From Anthonomus grandis grandis (Eukaryota; Arthropoda; Insecta; Coleoptera; Curculionidae), in the NCBI RefSeq assembly GCF_022605725.1, contig NC_065547.1:25399167-25463166 (forward strand): a stretch of DNA of 64,000 bases, written 5' to 3'. Each line of letters opens with the position of its first letter. The first letter of the stretch is position 1. The position numbers and the translations under genes were made by a program. The notes under the pieces were generated by a model. That model did no database searches. It had not been told where the DNA came from and worked only from the letters and a program-made list of their open reading frames with translations. Below, piece by piece: positions 10,337-20,213 of the stretch.

Positions 10337-11090
10337 CCTAGCTTAAATTTAAGAAAAAATAATAAAAAGGGTTACTATTTGTAAGTTAGAGCATCTTTTT
10401 ATCTAATAAAATTTTAACCTTCGTAGGCCTAAACTATAAACATTTAGTTAGAAATTACAAAATATGGTCACCTCCATGATCAATTTTTCCATGGTCACCA
10501 CCGTTATCACTAGTTGCAGCAGGTGTTATAACGGAGGTGACAAAAATTGCAGTTCTTATAAAATAAAAAGATTATTTATCAACAAATCAATTATTTGATT
10601 ACTAAGTTCAAAATAATTTCCTAAATAATCAAACAGAAAAAAAAATTAAATGTATAATATTTAAAACTCACCAAAAATTTTTGATAATGGAGGTGATGCG
10701 GTATGCTTTGCCAAATGGGAAATCCACAAAACCACGTGTTTGGTAGCGACTGCGCGATACAACCGCCTCAAACAATGACTTAGGCTACACTAGAGAGAAC
10801 TTGGTTTCACTTTCCACGTGTAGACGCGGACAATAGCGGCATCTAGCAGATTTATGAAGTGATTTTTTTGTTGATAATGGAGGTTACGGTTAAAGTAGGG
10901 ACAAACATTTAAACAACAGTAAAATCGTCAAAATGTTTAAACATTTTAATTATTGGTTATTATTGATTCATATAAAGATCAATAGCATAAGTATATAAGA
11001 TAATTGTGGTATATTTATTTTTTAATTGTGTTTAGGCTACAAAAACATATATTTCTAGGTTGGGAAAGAGACGATAACAGAGGTGATTTT
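9467..11090. repeat. Dispersed GATAAYGGAGGTGAY-like motif, at least 8 copies
   Basis: Copies at about 9470 (GGTAACGGAGGTGACAGG), 9491 (GATAATGGAGTGGACA), 10468 (inverse, GGTCACCTCCATGATCAA), 10492 (inverse, GGTCACCACCGTTATCAC), 10531 (TATAACGGAGGTGACAAA), 10683 (GATAATGGAGGTGATG), 10873 (GATAATGGAGGTTACGG) and 11073 (GATAACAGAGGTGATT). Two lie at the 3' end of the broken gene 9374-10336 and six upstream of its start, a distribution like subterminal transposase-binding sites. Confidence 0.65.
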
Positions 11091-11886
11091 TTGGTAGTTT
11101 GGGTTAAAAAAACTAAGAATAAGATTTAATGCTTTGTTACCATTAGTTCTTAATTATAATTGAACTTAGAAAAAATATTTATATTGAGTTCGCGAAAAAT
11201 CGTTAGGGATAGCGAAGTTGCCCTTTTTTGAAAATTGCCCATTGGCCATTATTGGCCAAATATTTATAAATGTATAAATAAACACTCAACAAACAACTAT
11301 GTTTAATTTTATTTTTTTTCCTGGGTCATATTTACCATAGCTGCTCTTTGCGACATAATTGTATGCAAATTTAATATCCCACTGTTTAAACTAATAAAAA
11401 CGCATAAAAAAAAACAAAATATTGCAAGAGTAAACACAACGTGGTAACACATTTTCAAGTCTAAACAGGTACTGCCAAAACAAGATAGATGCTATAATTT
11501 AGAGTTGACTGCATACACATTCTACTAGAAAAGCATGCTCGCTATATCGATAGTAAGATAATGTAAAGTCCAGTTCAGAGATCTATTAAAATCTTTGATG
11601 TGGCGCAGATGCCGCACTAACTAGTCCGTGCGCCTATGTCATATTTATTGTCGCATGATATACATGTTCAAATGACAAAACTTTATATTGTTTATCTATG
11701 AAATCATTTTAAATATACGTAAAACCCCATATTTTATACTATTTTTCATTTTTCTTTCGAAAATGTCAATTTTTAGAAAGAAAATAATATCAAAAAATTG
11801 ACCGCGGACTAAAATCCAAGCATCTTACAAAATATTTTAAACACTTTTAGCACTCACAGACTTGTCACCTCTTTTTAGCCAGTCTA

Positions 11887-12099
11887 TTAAACAAAGATAA
11901 AACACTGCGTTCTGGCGATTCTTACTTTAGGCTGTACAAGTGATTGTGTATCTCTCTCTATCCCACTGATTTTAAGAATTACGGGGCCGTTCCCAAATAA
12001 ATTTTTGGGCAGTTTTTGTATTACTTTCGACGTGTTTTTAAAGAGATCTTTAAGGATGAGTCTATCGCCTTTAAAATAGTTGTTGGATGGGTCTATCAC
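11887..12099 (-). CDS. Small ORF, unknown
   Basis: A 70-residue frame containing DRLILKDLFKNTSKVIQKLP and ISGIERDTQSLVQPKVRIAR. Composition is more protein-like than the surrounding AT-rich artefact frames, but I recognise no family. It lies just inside the left arm of the inverted-repeat element and points away from the 12.3 kb ORF. Confidence 0.2.
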   Translation of the reverse strand: MIDPSNNYFKGDRLILKDLFKNTSKVIQKLPKNLFGNGPVILKISGIERDTQSLVQPKVRIARTQCFIFV

Positions 12100-12300
12100 C
12101 TTTAATGATAGGGAGGGGGGCCATATGAGGTTATTATTTGATGTATTTTGCCGGTTATGCTTTTTACACGTTTATGAAAGTAAAGAATTTAGAATTTGGC
12201 CTGTATTCTTCTAAATTTTTTGCAGTTTTTACTGTGAGGAAGTGTGTTTTTTTATTTGTGTTTGTGGATTTGTTTTGGTATTATACCTAAAGACCTTAAA

Positions 12301-12687
12301 ATGTTTCGACCCTGGGAAAATAGGCAGGAAAATTTGGCAAATAAAGAGAAAAGTGTTTGTGCGGGCTTATGGAGACCGTGGGTGTACAAGAAAGACAATA
12401 AAATTTGTGATAAAAACAATAAGAGTGATCTGGACAGTGATTTATACTTATATAGTTCTGATAGTTCATTTTCTAGTGTTGAGGAAGCAAAAAGAAGCAA
12501 GGGAAGTAGAAGCTACAGAGGAAATCAAGCAGTTTTAAAACGTAATTGTTTAAATACAGACGCCAAACAAATTTATCTAAATATCTATAACAATCTAAGG
12601 AATGATCCTCAGTTCACAAATGATTGTAGTGCTTTGCAAAAAACAGCGTTTTTAACAGGGGTTCCCTATAGTAAAATATGTCTGTAA
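12301..12687 (+). CDS. Helix-turn-helix-like N-terminal fragment of a transposon protein
   Basis: Starting at the ATG at 12301 the frame reads MFRPWENRQENLANKEKS, then a serine-rich acidic stretch (DLYLYSSDSSFSSVEEA), then DAKQIYLNIYNNLRNDP and TAFLTGVPYSKI. The last two blocks resemble the psq/HTH-like N-terminus of a DDE_3-type arthropod transposon family (an LTGVPxSTV motif). The frame stops right after this at 12685-12687; a basic sequence in another frame follows (KKRIKGRMKRKD). Probably an exon or a frameshifted remnant inside the 2.8 kb element. Confidence 0.4.
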   Translation: MFRPWENRQENLANKEKSVCAGLWRPWVYKKDNKICDKNNKSDLDSDLYLYSSDSSFSSVEEAKRSKGSRSYRGNQAVLKRNCLNTDAKQIYLNIYNNLRNDPQFTNDCSALQKTAFLTGVPYSKICL

Positions 12688-12854
12688 AAAAAAGGATTAA
12701 AGGCAGAATGAAAAGGAAAGATGCAGGACAATCAAAGGGACTTAACACGGATATTGCCAAATTGCTAAGGAAAGGTGTTTGGGAAGAAGAAAGATCCATA
12801 TATTATTTAGCCGAAACATGGTATATACATACATTTATGATTCATGTATGATTT

Positions 12855-13112
12855 CCATTCTCTGGAAAAAAGTCCATTTTTTGCCATAGTAAGAAAACCA
12901 TATTTTTATTAATTAAACAAGTTTAAAACTTTGTTTTTTACAGCTTACTACCCTTGTTGTCCTTCAGCGACACAATGAAGACTGCTTCTTCCTCCATTCT
13001 CTGGAAAAAAGTCCCTTTTTTGCTCTAGTAAGAAAACCCTATTTTTATTAATTAAACAAGTTTAAAGTTTTGTTTTTTTCAGCTTACTGCCCTGTTGGTC
13101 CTTCAGCGACAC
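12855..13112. repeat. Tandem duplication, two ~139 bp units
   Basis: Units start at 12855 and 12994, both with CCATTCTCTGGAAAAAAGTC, and stay alike through TTAATTAAACAAGTTTAAA to CCTTCAGCGACACAAT. Differences are few (for example CTACCCTTG versus CTGCCCTG), so the duplication is younger than most of the surrounding decay. Each unit carries a T-rich tract plus CAG that could serve as a splice acceptor. Confidence 0.85.
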
Positions 13113-13148
13113 AATAAAGTATATATAATGTAATGCTTTAGTAGCCAT

Positions 13149-13301
13149 ATGCTGATGTGCGAGATGAAGTTGGAATCCATGGCGGCAACAGAGAAACTGT
13201 TTCCTTCCTTAATGGAAGAAACTGCTAAAGAACAATGGCAAAAAAACAATTTAGAAAATTGTATTAACTCTTTGGGCCAGATTCAAAAGAAGAGTGGTTA
13301 A
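13149..13301 (+). CDS. Short ORF inside the 2.8 kb element, unknown
   Basis: Fifty codons from ATG to TAA, reading MLMCEMKLESMAATEKLFPS and ending NSLGQIQKKSG. It is methionine- and glutamate-rich with a local composition unlike its AT-rich surroundings, and could be the last exon of the element's gene. No family recognised. Confidence 0.25.
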   Translation: MLMCEMKLESMAATEKLFPSLMEETAKEQWQKNNLENCINSLGQIQKKSG

Positions 13302-14861
13302 ATTTATAAAAGTATTTAGTATCCTCACTGTAGTTTTAGGATACAGTATACTTAAAATGTAGTGTTTTGTATAGGATTTTTAGTTTTTAGTATAAGCATT
13401 TATTTATTATTGTTAATTTTTATCTAATCTCTCCTAATATGCATAATAACTAAATAAGAGGCAAACAAATTAATAAATATTACATTCATGAAGTAAAGTG
13501 TGTTTTTTTTATAGGTAAAACTTGCTTCTTTTAAACGCATAAAGTATAAACAGCTAGATGATTTTTAATGTAAAAGTTTATTTAAAAAAATATACTTCCA
13601 ATTTTCTGACTACATAATTACTTTTTATCAAAAGAAGTTGGTACTAAATATAGAGATGGGGGGTTTTCATGAGTATATTATTATAATAATATATCATAAT
13701 ATGTATTAATTAAAAAAAAAAACTATAATAAAGGACATTGAATATGGCAGCCAAAATCCCCATTAATAATCACCCAAGTAAAAATAAATGTCAATTCTCA
13801 AAAAAAGGAAAAATATAAAATTTGAAGACAAACCAAAACATTTTACACTTTTGTGTCAAAAATTAAATTTTTCGTATCACCTATTCTCTTATCACTTGTT
13901 ATAAGGGACGGATGGCGCTAAAAACTAAATTTATTAAATTAAAATTTTTGGTTAAACTCATTTTACGTAATTAAATCTTATATCTAAATGAAATATTATC
14001 TTGCTATCACCTATCCTAAATTTCTAACTTAATAAAACTAAACTCAAAAATCCCGAATAATAAAGTTTTAAATACAAATAAATTTTAAGGCCGGACCTGT
14101 GCAACTTTTCACGCTTGAGTGGCTCTAACTTAGGTCAGGCGTTTAACAAAATAGTACGTGGGCGCATGAAGTCAAATTTTACAAATCAAATGTATAAATT
14201 CTTAAAAAAATGCTTAAAACATTTATTTATTTAATGAAATGATTAAATATCGCTTAGAATATTACTTTATGACTTTTTCCACATAAAATTTTGTGTTTTA
14301 AACATGCATGTCATGTGGCAATACAAGCAAGACTGGCACACGGACTATTCGCGGTAAATCAAAGATTCTAATAGATCTCTGAACTGAACTATACCATATA
14401 TCTAAATATTATAAAGATAATTTTATATTTTGATAAAACAGTACCGGATGTCCCATTAATAATGTTTCTCGACTATATCTCGGCACCTAATAATAGTACA
14501 AAAAAAAATGATATAAAAGTGGCAAAAAAAAATGCTGGAAATTATTTTAAAGTTCATTACTGAATTGCTAGAGGGCGTTGCAGCTATTTCGAAAGGTAAA
14601 ATTTTATTTTCGCCAAAAAACTTCCAATTACGTGGTTCCGAAAATATTATACTAATAATCTGTAAAATATATATCCCTACAAAAAAGGTTTAACCAAAAA
14701 TTAGTTTTATTATTATTAAATTTAGACATATCGCGTTCAATCACAGAATCGTGCAGAAAACGGGTCTTAAACAATCTATCAAAAATAACTTACCTATAAA
14801 ATGTAAGTGGGTTATAAGTAACTTAGGAAGTTTTCTTTTATTTTTATAGATTTCATCCTTA

Positions 14862-15604
14862 TCATATAGTACTGCATCCAGCTTTAAACCTAGAAGAATA
14901 TGACTGGAGACTAGATTATTGCCATTGGATGCAAAACATGTTGGCCGAAGATGAATTTTATTAACTGAATCTTATAGACATATGAAGCCACGTTTAATAG
15001 TAATGGGGGTGTAATAATAATAGGCGTAATATGCACTGAGCGCAACACTCGTTGGATGAGGGAAGTTCAGCATAAGGGCAGATGAAGTATAGGTGCGAAA
15101 TCATAGGGCATTATAGGCCTATATATTTCTGATGAAAGCCTTACTGGGGAAAGATATTTATACGTTTTAAATAACGAGCTACCAGCTTTGATGGAGGATG
15201 TGTCCCTAAAAATTCAGGCCATGTTCTTTCAATATGACAGAAGTTCGGCTCATTTTGCCATTCAGGTACGCCGCTTTCTTGATCAGCGATACCCTAATCT
15301 ATGAATTGGAAGAAGTAGCCTTTTTTTGGCCAGCAAGGTTATTTTATTTCTCAGAAAATACAAATTATTAGATGCTTATGCAGTGTTATCGCGTGATTTA
15401 ACCCCCGTTGATTTTTATTTGTGGGGTAGAATTAAAGAAATTGTGTTTTGCTCAGTTTCTACCACTAGGGACGATATGATAAAGGATGACCTCCGTGGTT
15501 TATCTGATGCCAAAATAGACGCGGCTGTGAAATCAACTAGACAAATGATCCAAAGTTGCATCGAGAATGATGGACGCCGATTTAAGCATCTAGGACGGCA
15601 CTAA
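14862..15604 (+). pseudogene. DD41D mariner-type transposase (copy 2), degenerate
   Basis: The reading starts with LHPALNLEEYDWRLDYCHWM and, across frameshifts, gives TRWMREVQH, GIIGLYISDESLTGERYLYV, NELPALMEDVSLKI, FQYDRSSAHFAIQVRRFLD and finally RDLTPVDFYLWGRIKEIVF with SCIENDGRRFKHLGRH at the C-terminus. All these are ordered as in the other mariner-type copies of this window. The second motif keeps its D and the third keeps its D. A frameshift near 15300-15325 breaks the link between them. No terminal repeats recognised. Confidence 0.75.
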
Positions 15605-16818
15605 ATTAGTTTTATTTAATATTATTATTTTAATTTTTTTTTGTAAATTTCCTAGTTAGGCTAAGGCTAACTTTTAAAGATTTTGTTGATTTTTTTTTAC
15701 TGACGAATACTTTTACTTTTTAGTAAGATTAGTTTAGAAGGTGATATTGGAATATGATTTTCACCATTTTGTTAGGATTTATTTCCTGCATTTAATGGCG
15801 TAAAAACATACATATATATGGTTGCATTAAAATTGTTCGAAATAATTGGTCGATGAAGGTATGTCACGAGTCAACGCCCGTTAGCAGATTTTAGTAAAAG
15901 CTAACAGTAATAAATTTTTAGTGAAAATATAAAGTAATAAAAGATCTGTAAAACAAAAGTTTTTTTCAAAACAATCTGTCTACCCAGAGCCGACTTTCAA
16001 CTATTCTTCTCACTGAAGTTAAAACATCAAAAGTATCTACTATTATTAGGTACTAAGATATAGCTGACGAACAATATTAATGGGACACCTGGTACAACCA
16101 AAACAGGTTAACTGGCACTTGACTTGTTTCAGTAGAGAAGCTCTATGTCTTTTACTAAAGATTATCAGATAAAAAGAGATAAAAAGTACCACATATAATA
16201 AAACAATGGGACATGGAGTTAAGTCCATAAAAAATAAGTGTACATATCTTTTTTTTTGCTGCTTATACTTTAATTAAAATGGAGTTATGTTGTTATTACA
16301 AAGGCAAAACGACCCTTAATTCGTTATTAATATAATAAAAATTATCTATCTTTGGCAGTACACGTAAAAGCAATTTTTGGACATCAAAATGTACTTATCT
16401 TAAAAAATGTAAATTATGAAGTTATCTTGTGTTTGTAGAAACCCGACGACATTATTAAAATTGTAAAACGTCATAACATACAGTGTATTCTATTAAAAAA
16501 ATTATGATTGGAGCCATAACACATAAGGCATCCTGTATAGAAGTTTTTTATTTCAAAAAAAGCACAATTAATGTATCCAAAAACTAAAAGAATAAAATAC
16601 CTGCATTTTGAATGAATTTATTCATTTCATCGTGAATGCACTGTATTTCCCAAGCCACCATATTTTTAGCTAAGCCTGTGTATAATTGTTTCATTATTTC
16701 AAGTGCTCCCCCGGATACATCCTGAAATGATCAAGTTAATATCACGGGTCAGTATCGTCCCTAATACGTCCTAATAGACCCCAATATCATCAATTACATC
16801 GAGAGTCATCTTATAGAA
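15605..16818. promoter_or_regulatory. Presumed netrin upstream region
   Basis: No coding sequence or transposon recognised between the mariner remnant and the GC-rich leader. A promoter is expected here because netrin starts at 17089. I see no TATA box. Sequence just upstream of 16800 repeats short CGTCC and CCCTAATA-like words (16749-16790). Assignment is by position only. Confidence 0.35.
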
Positions 16819-17088
16819 ATGGATATTGTAGAAATGTGCGCCCTTTCATCAGAGGGGCGGTCCGTAGCCGCTCTTGTAGGGCCATCGCCGCCACCGCCGC
16901 CGCATCAGACAGCGCTCCGCCACTCCAGTCGACCCGTGTTCTCCGCTCCGCACACAACTAGATTCTTAAGCCGCATCACGGCGCGATCTTTCGCTTTTTC
17001 ACGTCGTCGTCTTACGCGGTTCTTTTTTGGCGCCCAACACGATGAGATTTTAAACTTTTTCCTGAAACTCATCTGAAAGAAACCCACG
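16819..17088 (+). other. GC-rich netrin 5' leader with an 85-codon upstream ORF
   Basis: GC content rises sharply from about 16845, with a proline-type repeat of CCGCCACCGCCGCCGC, then falls at the netrin start. An ORF opens at ATG 16819 and closes at TGA 17074-17076, 12 bases before the netrin ATG. Its product (GPSPPPPPHQTALRHSS, then RITARSFAFSRRRLTRFF) has no family I recognise. I read this as untranslated leader; the upstream ORF could damp translation if the transcript starts before 16819. Confidence 0.5.
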
Positions 17089-18292
17089 ATGGCGTTAAAA
17101 TTTACCCTCCTGTTGATGTTTTTTGTCGCCCCCGGCGGGTGGTGCGTCAACGAAAGTTTCTTGAAAATGTTTGAGGGTCAACAGACGCCTGTTGACCCAT
17201 GCTATGACGAAGACAGACCCAGGAGGTGCATCCCGGATTTCGTTAATGCTGCTTTCGGTGTGTCCGTTAAAGCTTCTTCCACTTGTGGAATTAATGGTCC
17301 GGTTCATTATTGTGAGTCTCCGGAACCGGGAGCGTCGCCTCAATGTCACGTTTGCGATGATTCCCAACCTCGAAATAGGTTTCCTGCTGTTCACCTAACT
17401 GACCTGAATAACCCTAATAATGTTACTTGTTGGAGGAGTGATCCTTTGCCACCTGTCACCTCCATCGATGCTCCTCCAGACAATGTCACTTTAACTTTAA
17501 GCTTGGGCAAGAAGTATGAGTTAACGTATGTCAGTTTGCAATTTTGTCCTCACACCCCTAAGCCAGATTCTATTGCCATTTATAAAAGTATGGATTATGG
17601 AAAAACATGGCAACCTTTTCAGTTTTATTCCAGCCAGTGCAGAAGAGTTTATGGAAGGCCTAATCGTGCGACCATCACCAAGGCTAACGAACAAGAGGCA
17701 CGGTGCACTGACGCACACCGTTACACTGGAGGAGAGTTTTCTGGCTTTGGACAAACTTCTAGAATAGCTTTCAGTACCTTGGAGGGACGCCCGAGTGCTC
17801 TGGATTTTGACAATTCACCGGTCTTACAAGACTGGGTTACTGCTACCGATATCAAAGTAGTATTTAACCGGCTTCACATGCCTATAGAAGATATTTCAGA
17901 TAGTAACCTGGACCTTTTAGATGAGAACTTATACAATAAGCACCAATTTGAAGAAGAGAATCTGACTAGGGAGCCTTCGGTTCAGTTAGTGAATGAAATG
18001 CAATCTTTGGATAATGAGGCAAACACCAAGACCTCTGTTTCGGTGGATATGGCTTCCAATGGTATCCATGGGTACCACCAAGTGACCCATCAATATTCGG
18101 TGGCGGATTTCGCGGTTGGTGGACGTTGCAAGTGTAATGGGCACGCGAGTCGTTGTGTGATCGGACGTGATGGACTATTGGGATGTGAATGTAAACATAA
18201 TACTGCCGGGAGGGATTGTGAGAGGTGCAAGCCGTTCCATTTTGATCGGCCCTGGGGTAGGGCTACTGCTAGGGATGCTAACGAATGCAAAG
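17089..18292 (+). CDS. Net: Netrin, first coding exon
   Basis: Secreted axon-guidance ligand. The ATG at 17089 sits in CCCACGATGG and is followed by a signal peptide (residues 1 to about 19, MALKFTLLLMFFVAPGGWC). Residues 37-263 are the laminin N-terminal domain: DPCYDEDRPRRCIPDFVN, NVTCWRSDPLP, LGKKYELTYVSLQFC, DYGKTWQPFQFYSSQCR, RIAFSTLEGRPSALDFDNSP, TATDIKVVFNRLH. Residues 264-335 form an acidic insertion that vertebrate netrins lack or have much shorter. The first laminin EGF repeat begins at GGRCKCNGHASRC (about 345) and runs through CKHNTAGRDCERCKPFH to ANECK (401). The exon ends after the first base of codon 402 at AAAG|GTAAGT (phase 1), where netrins continue with Ala-Cys-Asn-Cys. The remaining EGF repeats and the NTR domain are not in the window. 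Whether it is the NetA or NetB orthologue cannot be told. Confidence 0.97.
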
Positions 18293-18559
18293 GTAAGTGA
18301 GAGTGATTTTGGATTTGTTTCCTTAAAAATTAAATCAATAGTTTAATCAATGAGAGAAATATTAAATTATAACATTTAAAAATTGGTATTATTTTGTTGA
18401 AATCTTAAAAAATAACCATAAAAATAATTTTAAAATGAATCTAAAGCAAAAACTGTTTCAAAACTTATATTTTCTTATAGGTTTCATGGAAAATTAGAAA
18501 AAAAATTCAATAAATTAAAATGTATTAGAAATTACTATTTTAGTAGGAAATATGCTGAG

Positions 18560-19560
18560 ATTTGCATGCAGCTATTTAAATTTATAATAAAATTCTAGAA
18601 ATGATAATAAGGAATTATATCCTAAAAATATTAATCAATATAGTTCTCATAGTAACAAGAATTTAAAATTAAACAGCTCTCCGAATATTAAAAAGAAACG
18701 AAAAACAAACTAGAGTTTAGAGTTTAAAGAGTACCTACATTAAAGTTAAAGTAGAAATTTATTTGTAATAAAGAGGTAGGTTAATCTAGTAATAAGTGCT
18801 GAAATGCCACCTCCATGCAATAATAAATATTTTGTTCTAATCTATTCTTCACATTTTTAATCATGTCAGCCGTATTTTATGAATGAAATCTTGCTTCGGA
18901 TTAAAAACTTTACTTTTAAAAAACCACGTAAGTAAGCAATCTAAAGAACTTAAATCTGGAGATCTTGGCGGTCACTCAATGAGGCCTCCTTTGCCGATCC
19001 TACTAACTCGAGAAATGAATGTCCAAAAACTATTGTGCTGGTGACACATAGTACATCCAGTGCCTTATTGAAAATGAATGTCCTTTTGATTATAATTAAC
19101 CTATTTTTCTATTATTTCGTGGCTCTATTATATTTTATAACATGTCCCAGTATACGTCTCATGCGTCAAGTTTCCAGCAATAAAGAAAGGTCATAAAATA
19201 TAATTTTCAAAAATGCTGACCCTCACATTTTTCTAGGTATTGCGAGTGTATCTTTCAAAACAAATAGGATTCGAGTCACACTGGTTCAAGGTTCTACCTC
19301 CAGAAACATAAAAAGTGCCACATTAAAATCCACACAAAATGGTGATATCCTTCAATTTTTCTAAAAAAAACCTTTGAATTCTTCGGAACATAATTCCTAA
19401 TCAATAGAAATACTCATTTCCAAATCAATCGTTGAAAACTGTTGCAAACAATAGCGTTTTTTTTGTTGAATGGGCAACAATTTTTGAATAAACCTGGCAT
19501 TCATAAAAGCTCCAAAAAATATAAAAATATGAAATTGCACAACTTTGCACTTAAATAAAC
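18560..19560 (-). pseudogene. DD41D mariner-type transposase (copy 3), degenerate
   Basis: On the - strand the sequence encodes NVRVSIFENYIL, PFFIAGNLTHETYTG, then a second-motif region and RIGKGGLIE, PPRSPDLSSLDCLL. The order and motifs are those of the DD41D copies. Many stops. The 3' flank (18540-18800) is related to 22770-22990, showing that copies 3 and 5 belong to one family. Confidence 0.7.
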
Positions 19561-19739
19561 TTTTTCTTTAGTTAACCTATAGTTGCTTAAAATTTTGAAT
19601 AATGTGCCATTCTTCCTGATCATCATGATGCCTTCCGATTCCAGATACAGATACAGCTCTTAAGGGTCTATAATCTTTCTCAAGTATCTATCACAGTCAT
19701 TGTGCCTTGAATATAAGTTAATTCTGTGCTATCATTAGA

Positions 19740-20030
19740 CATAGTTCTAGATCAGAGCACAGCACTTTCTCCTACAAATGATGATACAAGCTGGGCAGTT
19801 CTTGTTAGGCTCCCTCCATATCCATATCCGATGACTATGCTACACCAAACAAATTCTTGTTTCGTTAGAAAAAAATACCGAGTTCCAAAATTATGCAGGT
19901 AAAGCCATGTGCTCTTCTACCCACTGAAACGTGCTCAGATCGAAGTCGGGGTGCTCGCCTCGTATTCGCCTCGGCAATGTAGATACCGAACTCCATCTCT
20001 TTGGAGTGCTGGTTTTGCCATAGTTGGTTT
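19740..20030 (-). pseudogene. Tc1-type transposase, middle fragment
   Basis: Reads RRIRGEHPDFDLSTFQWVEE and FWNSVFFSNETRICLV on the - strand. This is the Tc1 first-catalytic region, usually FSDESRFxL; here the catalytic D is N. A stop follows and similarity fades at about 19750 with WREPNKNCPA. Confidence 0.6.
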
Positions 20031-20122
20031 TCAACAAATGGTTAAGTGAATATAACGGTTCTGTTGCTAGTTAGTTACACCCCAGTACACAAAAACTTAC
20101 TAGGACGATATAATACCTTATT

Positions 20123-20213
20123 CATGCTGCTTGGGAAGAAAGGCACAATATTCCTTAACAGCATATCTCCAATCTCATAGACCGTATGAGCAGGCACCTC
20201 CAAGCTTGTATAA
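20123..20213 (+). pseudogene. Tc1-type transposase, C-terminal scrap
   Basis: HAAWEERHNIP, a stop, then QHISNLIDRMSRHLQACI: the Tc1 C-terminal helix block. It points opposite to the Tc1 fragment at 19740-20030, so the two are either separate insertions or products of an inversion. It is closely related to the same block at 4100-4210. Confidence 0.65.

Larger units (their letters stand above)
11562..14393. mobile_element. 2.8 kb inverted-repeat element, unassigned
   Basis: About 120 bp at 11562-11690 is inverted at 14280-14393. The best block reads CAGTTCAGAGATCTATTA at 11571-11588 and its inverse at 14369-14386; ACTAGTCCGTG at 11619-11629 is matched by CACGGACTAT at 14339-14348. Inside are a helix-turn-helix-like protein fragment (12301-12687), a tandem duplication (12855-13112) and a short ORF. 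No transposase core was recognised, so the class is open. Confidence 0.5.

Noticed and set aside
9467..11090. Considered the repeated GGAGGTGA words as bacterial-type ribosome binding sites and a transferred segment
   Set aside because: Copies occur in both orientations, lack start codons at the right spacing, and the surrounding gene is an arthropod transposon type.
17095..17394. 99-codon - strand ORF within the netrin exon
   Set aside because: Mirror of the real exon; several such frames overlap netrin on both strands.
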